64,000 nucleotides of DNA from QWHO01 sp039809865 (GTDB lineage: Bacteria > Vulcanimicrobiota > Xenobia > Xenobiales > QWHO01): positions 1 through 64,000 of the forward strand of contig JBDHVW010000008.1 in NCBI GenBank assembly GCA_039809865.1, in the 5' to 3' direction. This document shows positions 9,901-17,026 of the stretch, in pieces. Positions within the stretch are counted from its first letter, which is position 1; every line of letters begins with the position of its first letter. A program made the position numbers and the translations under genes. The notes beneath the pieces are model-generated. The model saw only the letters and a list, made by a program, of their open reading frames with translations. It did not search any database and was not told the DNA's origin.

Positions 9901-12359
9901 TGGCCAGCTTCGAAGGTGGAAACAATGCGGCCTGGTCGATCAGCGCCGAGAAGCTGGTCGAGCCGGCCGCGGGCAAGACGACTTACGGCCAGCGTGTGGC
10001 CGCTTTCAACGCGCTCAAGCTGAGCCGGACCGAGGCCGGGTACCGCGACAGCGTCTTTGCCGCTTACCGGGCCGAGCTCGAAGGGGGGGCCGGACAGGAC
10101 TTTACCCTGCAGCGGCTTGGCGGGCTCCAGAAGGCGTCCGAAAAATGGGATGTCCACGAGCGCAAAGCGCTGTTCGACTATGTGGCCAGGAGCCATCCCG
10201 GCGCGCCCGAGGTGGCGGCTTTGCACGATCAGTTGCTGGCCGGAGTCAAGCCCAGCGTGGCTGTGGCCGCTCTGGCGCGCACTTCGGATCTGAGCCGCCT
10301 GAAGGGCCTGAAGGGTCTGGGCCAGGCAGGACGGGGCCTGGACGACAGCGTGGCGGCCGAGTTCCAGAAACACCAGGAGGCCGCCCTGGACCGGGGCGTC
10401 GCGGAAGGCACCGTCACGGCCACCCTCGAGCGGGCCACCCGGGCCGTGGGCGGGCAAAGGCTCGCTTCGGAGGCCCGCTTGAAGGCGGCCCAGTATTGGG
10501 GCGACAAGCTCACCGACCGGCCCGAGTCCAACGAGGTCTTCGCCCGGTTGCTCGAAAGCGGCCAGCCCGTCGAAACCTGCATCGCCCTGCTCGAGCAGAT
10601 GGAGCAGCCCGCCGGCAGAACCACTCTGTCCGGTCGCTTCGAGCTCAACAAGGAGCTGGGCGGTCTGGACAGGGACTATTATCAGCCCGGTTACACGCAA
10701 CAGCGCGCCGAGATGTTCTACGCCGCCGTGGGAGGCGCGTTGAGCAACGGCGTGGGCGCCGACGAGCTCAAGAAGCAGATCCCCGTGCTCTGGGCCGCGG
10801 CCGACTACGACAAGGACGAGCTGCGGCCTCTTCTCGAGCGCTACGTGGAGGTCTCGGGCTCGAGCGGGGAGCGCTCCAACCTGATCGGCCTCCTCCAGGG
10901 GGGTTGGCCTCGCGACCAGGTCGTGACGCTCTGCGGGTGGCTGCACGCGAACCTGGGCTCGACCGACTTCGCGGACCGCAAGCGAGCCTTCGACCTGTTC
11001 GGGCTCGCTCCGGGCCAGAGCGCGGGACTCAAGCGTCAGGTCCAGCTCTCGCTGCAGGCCGAAGTCGAGGCCGGGAGGGGGCTGGGGGCGGCCGCCTCCG
11101 ACATGAAGAGTCTCGTGGCCGGCATGAAGGACGACCTGGCGCGCCGCACGCTGTCGGTGTATACGGGCGCCCTGGTGGAGGCGCCTCGGCTGCGCGGCCC
11201 CTTCCGTGAGCTGGTAACGGCCGGTGTGCCGCCCGAGGTCGCCGGCAGCATCCTGACCGACGCGGCTGCGGACAAGGTGGGCCAGCATACCGAGCTGGTG
11301 GCCTGTCTGGGCGGGTATGGCGAGAAGCTCTCCCTGAATGTCGCCCAGAGCTTCATTCAGGCCAAAGGCGATCAGAAAGAGCTGCGGCAACTGGCCACGA
11401 CGCTGGCGGCGGGCAAGCTCGACACGGCCGAGCCGCTGGAGTATTACACCCAGAAGCTGGTCGGGAGCGGAGCGCCCTTCCAGCTCTACCTGCATTTGCT
11501 GACCGAATTTCCCAGGTTCGCCAGCCAGGCCCACAGCGCTCTGGAGCTGACGGGGCACGAGCCTTCCGAGCGCTTCCAGACCCTCAAAGCGGCCGGCTGC
11601 TACAAAACGGCGGCCGAGTACGACATCCCCTGGCTGGTGGATAGCCAGCAACAGCTGTTGGAGTCCGCCCGGGTGGCGGGCGTGTCGAGGGCTGACGCGC
11701 TGAGCGTTGTCAAATCCAATTTTGGTTACCGCGGTTGGGAGGTCCGCGAGGTCCAGTCCGCCTACGCGTGCCTGCTGGAGAAACCGGCCGACATGATGCG
11801 CTGGAACACGATCATCACCGAATTGGGCCAGGTACCAAGGGCCTATGCGACTCTTAAAGAGTTGCCGTCAGACGTGCTCGACCTGTACGCGAGCATCCGC
11901 CAGGCCGGCATGTCTCCTCAGGACTCGCTCAGCGTGCTGGGAGGCATCGCGTCCGACCAGGCGGGCAGCTCTCTGGAAGACCGGCGTCAGGCCTACGAGA
12001 AGCTGGCCCAGGTCAGCAGCGTGGACGGGCGCAGCCTGGGCCGCCGGGCCTGGAGCACCATCGTCAACCTGTCCGACGTGACCACCGGGACGATGCCGGT
12101 GCTGGTCGAGATCTACAACAAGGTCGTCAACCTGGGGCAACCCTCGGCGCGAGCCGCCGAGCTGGTATGCAGTATCTACGCCCAGGAGCAGGCCAAGGGC
12201 GTGTCGCCCGGGGAGCTCGCCAAGAGTCTGGACCGCATCGCCGACGTGGCCAAACTGGACATTCGCCCCGACACGGGCGTGGCGGTGCTGCGCGACGAGG
12301 CCGACCGCGTGGTCTTCAGCGGCGTCACCGTCAAGAAGCGTAAAGCGCCCACGCAATGA
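6960..12359 (+). CDS. Giant uncharacterised repeat protein (1799 aa)
   Basis: I do not recognise a known family. There is no signal peptide or membrane segment; it is Ala/Leu/Glu-rich and helical throughout. A degenerate module recurs: a Thr/Ser-containing lead, then an ER/QR-centred helix, then often a DYY/EYY-type aromatic signature. Examples start near residues 283 (VPERIGLLEAAGF, SEYYGYDY), 578 (TLAERIDAMEAVG, YEYYH), 692 (QSDRIGASLDLG), 891 (TLTQRLDALIDSG, DDYYRAGY), 1004 (TYGQRVAAFNALK), 1218 (TLSGRFELNKELG, RDYYQPGY), 1535 (PSERFQTLKAAG) and 1669 (SLEDRRQAYEKLA). The modules suggest an alpha-solenoid scaffold built by duplication. Its stop overlaps the next gene's ATG (ATGA), so it is translationally coupled to a Ni/Co transporter. 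The ATG at 6960 has no good ribosome-binding site. Function unknown. Confidence 0.85.
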   Translation: MIRPTGFQPISVPVVSSGFKTSETGPLDTAQLGGVLPQKASVEVAPSQTAEHAALAALPALASLPLSQRLGQLPVEFMVRRRFRLWFMDQHKVVSAEKAAGMVGQNPRLRVRATPEAEPQPVNTQQDVEKLEALHGRGAPDDLGAELKRLAARRDITFSVNGFPVDAYGAYNYLTTGFPAQDEKPSSVTVRCGQIPVRALQPGAPQMDRLDEAVAAVQAKAGDPVAVLEHLLSFHGGTRGVGADLARLERGPEGAAYGTLRRGLENMRDFPRQITSAVGAFKKGTVPERIGLLEAAGFLTRSEYYGYDYGKLAKAHDALLAGGSSVELTHKVCSSFETLEASQWNGAMDELASLGSASREQLELFVKLAQRNDSGHSGQAARVLAGAAGNLSETERIKMFEGLKGDAGRRSEAWSLVQADLGAGKTPSEATARANKLIEAHSNSRGSAMAFAAEQPERLEHVLLALKAGIQPDHVRAILEIASGETLPIVLPFGNRALEAGKPFLQKLDHSDRHPSCAQELAGLAQSCARLKLQDLEPIAADWRPDANRTKALSRLVDLGMAAQAVPVLHQLESWPGNSTLAERIDAMEAVGAGKYEYYHLSNQEGGRQAAGEAFKALLHAGHTLPQARARLEKLTAQVYQGYESQQAVDGMRAIVTHAQNTGALEVFARLAESGQGVPNASQCTDLLTQSTGKSSQSDRIGASLDLGLVELGELGSRQALIGVVAAELAAGASREQAVAGLKKLVAAARQQRSIPTALAYVQANLGERDRMTTLLEAGFPASVAASTLTKAAGGSLTPLLPLGNLKNYLSAETVKAFLDIPESDPSTLTRLCQGFASRSGLQAGPWTELYSKSLKGNREATEVASRLLEQCRFSTSEAATLFAILEPPAGSTTLTQRLDALIDSGGLLDDYYRAGYSSVRANAHAEALVSQVRGGHSLQDASSVLKRVWNQCQYETQDAETILGRLSELGGATDRRDFLMASFEGGNNAAWSISAEKLVEPAAGKTTYGQRVAAFNALKLSRTEAGYRDSVFAAYRAELEGGAGQDFTLQRLGGLQKASEKWDVHERKALFDYVARSHPGAPEVAALHDQLLAGVKPSVAVAALARTSDLSRLKGLKGLGQAGRGLDDSVAAEFQKHQEAALDRGVAEGTVTATLERATRAVGGQRLASEARLKAAQYWGDKLTDRPESNEVFARLLESGQPVETCIALLEQMEQPAGRTTLSGRFELNKELGGLDRDYYQPGYTQQRAEMFYAAVGGALSNGVGADELKKQIPVLWAAADYDKDELRPLLERYVEVSGSSGERSNLIGLLQGGWPRDQVVTLCGWLHANLGSTDFADRKRAFDLFGLAPGQSAGLKRQVQLSLQAEVEAGRGLGAAASDMKSLVAGMKDDLARRTLSVYTGALVEAPRLRGPFRELVTAGVPPEVAGSILTDAAADKVGQHTELVACLGGYGEKLSLNVAQSFIQAKGDQKELRQLATTLAAGKLDTAEPLEYYTQKLVGSGAPFQLYLHLLTEFPRFASQAHSALELTGHEPSERFQTLKAAGCYKTAAEYDIPWLVDSQQQLLESARVAGVSRADALSVVKSNFGYRGWEVREVQSAYACLLEKPADMMRWNTIITELGQVPRAYATLKELPSDVLDLYASIRQAGMSPQDSLSVLGGIASDQAGSSLEDRRQAYEKLAQVSSVDGRSLGRRAWSTIVNLSDVTTGTMPVLVEIYNKVVNLGQPSARAAELVCSIYAQEQAKGVSPGELAKSLDRIADVAKLDIRPDTGVAVLRDEADRVVFSGVTVKKRKAPTQ

Positions 12360-13840
12360 GGCGGATCCTGCTCCTCGTCTGCCTGCTGGCAGCGGTGGCC
12401 CTGGCGCATCCTTTCGGCGAGCTGGCGGTCGACGTCACCTATCACCTCACGATCCACGAGGACAAAGTGGAGGCCGAGGCGTTCCTCTACCTGCCCGAGG
12501 TGTCGGCCCTGGCCCAGATCCAGCGCCTCGATGCCGATAAGGACGGCCTGTTCAGTGAGGCCGAGAAGAACGCCTACCTTCCCGAAGCCAGCCGCAAATA
12601 CGAGAGCGAGCTCTCCTTCCGGCTCAATGGCCACATTCTGCCCGTCCATGCGGTGCAATCCGAGCTGGAGGTGAGGGACGGCCCGTCCGGCGAGTTGCAC
12701 GTGCTGCTCCTCCATTACCGCTTCGAGGCGCCCATCCCGGCGGGGTTGCTGAAAGACGGGGGCAACGTGCTCGACTTCTCCGACCCCAACTTCACCGGCA
12801 CGCCCGGCTGGAAAGAGGTCATGGTGCGCGGGCAGGGTTTCACCGTCACGGACGGGCCGGTGCCCCCGAGAAGCCAGGCCGAAGCTCTTCAGGACCGAGC
12901 TCACGTCGTCTTTGACCGGGGTGGGTACGCGGCTCCCTTCCCTGATTCTCACCGCCCCTCACCGGGAGTCGGCAACAGCTCCAACTCCATGGTCTCGTCG
13001 CTGACAGGAGATCTCACGCTGCAGACCATCCTGTTCGCGCTGGGCCTGGCGTTCGTGCTGGGCGCGCTGCACGCGCTCAGTCCCGGGCACGGCAAGACCG
13101 TCGTGGGCGCCTACCTCATCGGCTCGCGCGGCACCATCGGTCAGGCCGTTCTGCTGGGACTGGTGGTCACGATCACCCACACCTCGAGCGTCATCCTGCT
13201 GGGGCTGGTCACGCTGTTCGCCACCCGCTACGTGCTGCCCGAGACGCTGTTGCCCTGGATCGGCTTCGTGTCGGGCCTCCTGGTGGCCGCGATGGGCGTC
13301 TACCTTTTTCGCCTGCGCCGGCGGGAGCAGGCCTCGGTGGCGATGCCCGACCATCACCACGAGCATTCGTCCTACCTCGCTCCCGTGCAGGTCATCGCCG
13401 ACGGCCAGATGCTCGCCCAGCCAGGCTGGAAGGTTCAGGCCGTGGGCGACGAGACGGCCCTGGGCCACTCGCATGGCGGCAGGTATCACACCCATCACGT
13501 GCCCGAGAAGGTGACCCTGTACAGTCTCATCGCGCTAGGCGTCAGCGGAGGCATGGTCCCCTGCCCGGACGCTCTGGTCGTCTTGCTGACCGCCATCGCC
13601 ATCAACAAGCTGGCCCTCGGATTGCTCATCCTGCTGGCCTTCTCGGGCGGCCTCGCGAGCGTGCTGATCGCGATCGGAATCGTGCTGGTGACGGCCGGCA
13701 AGCTGGTAGAGCGCTATTATCCCGGACAGAAGCTGCTCGACCGGGTCACGCTGGCGTCTTACTGCGTGATCGTGGTGCTGGGGCTGGGAATCGCCTATCA
13801 GTCACTGGCGGCGGTGGGCCTCTTGCGCACCCCCTGGTAG
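12356..13840 (+). CDS. NicO-family nickel/cobalt transporter with N-terminal periplasmic domain
   Basis: A membrane transporter of the NiCoT-like NicO/RcnA superfamily. A signal peptide (RRILLLVCLLAAVALAHP) precedes a ~190-residue exported domain that contains an EF-hand-like loop (DADKDGLFSEAE). Six or so membrane helices follow, with the family motifs ALHALSPGHGKTVVGAYL (HxxxPGHGK) and TITHTSSV, and SGGMVPCPDALVVLL in the second half. A cytoplasmic or periplasmic loop is His-rich (DHHHEH, HSHGGRYHTHH), as expected for Ni/Co handling. The ATG overlaps the stop of the giant repeat gene by 4 nt. It is convergent with cbiO (43-nt overlap), next to a second Co/Ni uptake system. Import versus export cannot be decided from sequence. 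Confidence 0.85.
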   Translation: MRRILLLVCLLAAVALAHPFGELAVDVTYHLTIHEDKVEAEAFLYLPEVSALAQIQRLDADKDGLFSEAEKNAYLPEASRKYESELSFRLNGHILPVHAVQSELEVRDGPSGELHVLLLHYRFEAPIPAGLLKDGGNVLDFSDPNFTGTPGWKEVMVRGQGFTVTDGPVPPRSQAEALQDRAHVVFDRGGYAAPFPDSHRPSPGVGNSSNSMVSSLTGDLTLQTILFALGLAFVLGALHALSPGHGKTVVGAYLIGSRGTIGQAVLLGLVVTITHTSSVILLGLVTLFATRYVLPETLLPWIGFVSGLLVAAMGVYLFRLRRREQASVAMPDHHHEHSSYLAPVQVIADGQMLAQPGWKVQAVGDETALGHSHGGRYHTHHVPEKVTLYSLIALGVSGGMVPCPDALVVLLTAIAINKLALGLLILLAFSGGLASVLIAIGIVLVTAGKLVERYYPGQKLLDRVTLASYCVIVVLGLGIAYQSLAAVGLLRTPW

Positions 13841-14523
13841 CAGGCGCAAAGCGGCTCCAGGCCGTGCTTCTCGAGTAGGGCATCGTCCCCCAAGAGCGCG
13901 GGGGTGGCCCGATCGGCGATGATGCAGCCCTTCTCCAGCAGGATGCTGCGCGGAAACAGCTCGCTGACCATCCGCAGGTCGTGAGTCGAGACCAGCATCG
14001 CCAGATCGAGCGTTTGCAGAAGGTTGATGAGCTCTCTGCGCGCGCGCGGATCGAGGCCGGCCGTGGGCTCGTCCAGCGCCAGCAACTGCGGCCGCATCGC
14101 CAGCACCGTGGCCAGAGCGATGCGCTTCTTCTCGCCGTGGCTCAGATGCGGGGAGCTGCGGTCGATGTAATCCAGCATCCCCACCGATTGGAGGGACTGC
14201 GTGACGCGCCGGTCCACCTCGTCCCTGGGAAGCTTCTGGCAACGCGGGCCAAAAGCCACGTCCTCGCGCACGGTGGGGCAGAAGAGCTGGTCGTCGGGGT
14301 CCTGGAAGACGAGCCCCACGGTCTGGCGAGGCTCGCCGTCCAGCTTGACCCGGCCGCTGCGAGCCTGGAGGACGCCATTGAGGTGCAGGATGAGCGTGGA
14401 CTTGCCGGCGCCGTTGGGGCCGACCAGGGCGACCTTCTCGCCTCGGGCCATCTGGAAGGTGACCCCCTGCAGCGCCTCGCGCCCGTCCGGGTAGCGGAAG
14501 CAAAGGTCCTGGACGTCAAGCAA
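13798..14523 (-). CDS. cbiO: Cobalt ECF transporter ATP-binding protein
   Basis: The ATPase of the energy-coupling-factor cobalt importer. It shows Walker A (GPNGAGKST, residues ~35-43), a Q-loop (VGLVFQDPDDQLFCPTV, the QDPDDQ being typical of ECF ATPases), an LSHGEKKR signature and Walker B with LLALDEPTAGLDPRAR, and the switch His in VSTHDLRM. Length (241 aa) is normal. Its start overlaps the cbiQ stop by 8 nt, so it is translated from the cbiM-cbiQ-cbiO message. The 3' end overlaps the 3' end of the convergent NicO transporter. Confidence 0.95.
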   Translation of the reverse strand: MLDVQDLCFRYPDGREALQGVTFQMARGEKVALVGPNGAGKSTLILHLNGVLQARSGRVKLDGEPRQTVGLVFQDPDDQLFCPTVREDVAFGPRCQKLPRDEVDRRVTQSLQSVGMLDYIDRSSPHLSHGEKKRIALATVLAMRPQLLALDEPTAGLDPRARRELINLLQTLDLAMLVSTHDLRMVSELFPRSILLEKGCIIADRATPALLGDDALLEKHGLEPLCACYQGVRKRPTAASD

Positions 14524-15175
14524 GCCAGAGCACTCCGGCCAGGGCGGCGCACCACACGACCAGGGTGAGCGCGTGCGGCGCTCGCAGAGGAGCGGGGCGG
14601 TTGGCGCAGGGGAACGCGCCCTGGTAGCCGCGGCTCTGCATAGCGGCGTAGAGGCGCTCGGAGCGCTCCAGCGAGCGCAGGAAGAGGTTGCCCACCATCG
14701 AGCCCGCCACGTGAGCCTGGAACAGAACGCCGGGCGAGCCCACGGCGCGCGCCTTCCGGGCCAGCAAAAGACGGCCGGCCTCGTCCTGAATGACGAAGAG
14801 ATAGCGGTAGACGAGCCCCATCAAGCCCGTTAGAGCCTGCGGACAGCCCAGGCGCCGCAAACTATCGAGCAGCTCGTTGAAGGGCGTATCGGCCGTGAGC
14901 CAGATCAGGGCGGTCAGAGAGAGCAGTCCCCGGGCCGCCAGCAAGCCGAACCGATCCAGGCCGGGCGTGGTGATGTGCAGGGCCCACACCGGGCCAGGGG
15001 TCAGGAACAGCCAGGGGAGGGCCACCAGGAGGAAGGGGACGGCCAGCAGGAGCTTGCGAGGTCGCAACCGCGTGGCGAAGGGGAGGGCCAGGAGAGCCAG
15101 GAGACCGATCTCCTGCCATTCGTGGGCCAGGGCCACGGCCAGGAGGTAGGTCAGGACCAGCAGCGGTCTCAGCAC
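14516..15175 (-). CDS. cbiQ: Cobalt ECF transporter transmembrane (T) component
   Basis: The T-component that couples the ATPase to the substrate-binding S-component. It is a 219-residue membrane protein with four to five hydrophobic helices and the coupling-helix region ARKARAVGSP plus RSLERSERLYAAMQSRGY, the conserved AxxxRG-type motif of CbiQ. The start is GTG, lying immediately after the cbiM TGA with no gap (TGAGTG). It is part of the cbiMQO operon. Confidence 0.93.
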   Translation of the reverse strand: MLRPLLVLTYLLAVALAHEWQEIGLLALLALPFATRLRPRKLLLAVPFLLVALPWLFLTPGPVWALHITTPGLDRFGLLAARGLLSLTALIWLTADTPFNELLDSLRRLGCPQALTGLMGLVYRYLFVIQDEAGRLLLARKARAVGSPGVLFQAHVAGSMVGNLFLRSLERSERLYAAMQSRGYQGAFPCANRPAPLRAPHALTLVVWCAALAGVLWLA

Positions 15176-16078
15176 TCAGGATACCGTCGTGGACTTTCTC
15201 GCCAGGGCGCGGCCCACCAGCAGCCCCAGGGCACCGACCACGAGCGTTCCCAGCCCGACCGCCAGGATCGTGGTGGCCACCGGGCTCTGCACGCCGGGAA
15301 TGGTGTAGTCGGGCAGCAGGCTGTAGGGCGCCTCGCGGGCCGTCGGGAGGAATCCCTGTCTCTCGGCCACGGCTTCCAGGCCGTCGGGGCTGCTGGAGGC
15401 CAGCGGAGAGCAGAGCGCCACCAGGAGCGCGACCACCAGCAGCGCCGGGATGGGGCCTCTCTGGTCGCGGATGGCTCCGGGACGCACCTTCATCACGTAG
15501 GCCAGGAAGGCGACGGTGATGAATGCTTCGCCCAGCCCGATGACAACGTGCACGCCCGCCATCGCGGGGAGAGCGAGCTGCAGCGGGCTGGTGCCGGAGG
15601 CCGCAAGCTCGACCGAGCAGGCCATCGAGCTCACGACCACGCTGAGCCAGGCGGCCAGAAACGCAGCTGCCAGTTTGAGGGCGGGCCTGTCAGGGGCCAG
15701 GCGGTAGACGGCCGAGCCGACCAGCGCGGTCAGCACGCCCATATTGACGATGTTCCAGCCCATGACCAGCAGCCCGCCATCCTGGAACAGCAGCGCCTGC
15801 AAGGCGATCACGCAGGTCATCACCAGCACGGCGGCGGCCGGCCCGGCCACAATGGCCGCCAGGGCGCCCCCCAGCAGGTGGCCCGAGGTGCCGGCCGCCA
15901 CGGGGAAGTTGATCGACTGGGCCGCGAAGATGAACGCCGCCAGGATGCCCAACCAGGGCGCCTGCTTCTCGCCCAGCTCGTGCCGGGTCAGGCGCAGCGC
16001 CACGCCGATCGCCACGATCGCCAGCACCCAACCGATTGCGTCGACGGGAACGGTCAGGAACCCGTCCGGTATGTGCAT
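15176..16078 (-). CDS. cbiM: Cobalt ECF transporter substrate component CbiM fused to a PDGLE (CbiN-like) domain
   Basis: The S-component that binds Co2+ (or Ni2+). It starts MHIPDGFL, where the N-terminal Met-His is part of the metal site, so ATG 16078 is preferred over an in-frame ATG at 16090. About 210 residues of CbiM with several membrane helices (including GTSGHLLGGALAAIV and MACSVELAASG) are followed by a C-terminal SPDGLEAVAERQGF segment and a last helix. That PDGLE domain replaces the separate small subunit CbiN/CbiK found elsewhere. It is the first gene of the cbiMQO operon. I looked upstream (16079-16220) for a cobalamin riboswitch and did not find its conserved boxes. Confidence 0.93.
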   Translation of the reverse strand: MHIPDGFLTVPVDAIGWVLAIVAIGVALRLTRHELGEKQAPWLGILAAFIFAAQSINFPVAAGTSGHLLGGALAAIVAGPAAAVLVMTCVIALQALLFQDGGLLVMGWNIVNMGVLTALVGSAVYRLAPDRPALKLAAAFLAAWLSVVVSSMACSVELAASGTSPLQLALPAMAGVHVVIGLGEAFITVAFLAYVMKVRPGAIRDQRGPIPALLVVALLVALCSPLASSSPDGLEAVAERQGFLPTAREAPYSLLPDYTIPGVQSPVATTILAVGLGTLVVGALGLLVGRALARKSTTVS

Positions 16079-16219
16079 GGCGAGCAACATTTGCAGGTGA
16101 GAACTTTTGCAGGTGCTGGCTCTTCCTCCTGCCTGGCGAGGGGGTGGAGGAGATTGGGGATTCTTCAGGACCCTGTCGGCGGTGAAGGTCACGCCCTCTC
16201 TGTCAAGAACGCAGCCGCT

Positions 16220-17026
16220 ATGCCCTACGTTCTTGGTACCCACGACGCCGAGCTCGAGCGGCTCGGCTTTCAGGCCATGGTCTGGCGCCCGCGCGCCCTC
16301 GCGCTCTACGAGAAAGCCGGGTTCGGCCCCGGGCAGACGCTGCTCGACGTCGGCTGCGGCCCCGGCTACGCCACGCTGGATCTGGCCCGCATGGCCGGCC
16401 CGCGCGGCAAGGTGCTGGCGGTCGACGCCTCCGACAAGTATCTCGAGCACCTCAAAGCCCAGCCGCGCTGGGCCGACTGGGCCCCCATCGAGGCCTGGAA
16501 GGCCGACGTGCAAGAGTTGCAGCTCGAGGAGCACTCGCTGGACGGCGCCTACGAGCGTTGGGTCGCCTGTTTCGTGCCCCAGCCCGATAAGGTTTACGGC
16601 GCCATCGCGCGCGCGCTCAAACCGGGCGGGGCGCTGGTGATCCAGGAGTATGCCAACTACGAGGCCATGCGCCTGGCTCCCCGCAGTGCCGCCTTCGAGC
16701 GAGTGGTGGAAGTGGTGGCAGAAAGCTTCCGGTCGCAGGGGGGCGATCCGGATATCGCCTGTCGCCTGCCCAGGATGCTGACCGGATTCGGACTGACCAT
16801 CGAGCATCTCGAGCCCGTGGTGCGCGTGGGCGGCCCCGATTCGCAATTCTGGCAGTGGCCCGAGGGGTTCTTTCACAACTACGTGCCCACGCTGGTCCAG
16901 CGGGGCCTGCTGACGGCCCACGAGCAGGAGGCGTTCGAGGCCGACTGGCGCGAGCGCTCCAACGACCCGCGCGCGTTGTTCTATTCGCCCGTGCTGACCG
17001 AGCTGGTGGCGCGCAAGCGGCGGTGA
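16220..17026 (+). CDS. SAM-dependent class I methyltransferase (268 aa)
   Basis: A Rossmann-fold methyltransferase of the UbiE/type-11 kind. Motif I is LLDVGCGPGYATLDLA, the acidic residue that binds the ribose is VLAVDAS, and the post-I to motif III region runs through LDGAYERWVACFV and ALKPGGALVIQEY. The last ~90 residues include a Trp/Phe-rich segment that may define the acceptor. The start ATG at 16220 lies divergent from cbiM with a 141-nt gap. Its 3' end overlaps the convergent MMPL gene by 46 nt. The substrate is unknown; nothing next to it suggests a pathway. Confidence 0.85.
   Translation: MPYVLGTHDAELERLGFQAMVWRPRALALYEKAGFGPGQTLLDVGCGPGYATLDLARMAGPRGKVLAVDASDKYLEHLKAQPRWADWAPIEAWKADVQELQLEEHSLDGAYERWVACFVPQPDKVYGAIARALKPGGALVIQEYANYEAMRLAPRSAAFERVVEVVAESFRSQGGDPDIACRLPRMLTGFGLTIEHLEPVVRVGGPDSQFWQWPEGFFHNYVPTLVQRGLLTAHEQEAFEADWRERSNDPRALFYSPVLTELVARKRR

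Noticed and set aside
8538..11651. Long antisense open frame (1037 codons) opposite the giant repeat protein
   Set aside because: No start context or domain; composition typical of the complement of a GC-rich gene. The plus-strand frame is longer and has repeats.
16079..16219. Cobalamin riboswitch before cbiM
   Set aside because: Expected next to cobalt transport genes, but none of the conserved B12-box sequence is present on the minus strand.
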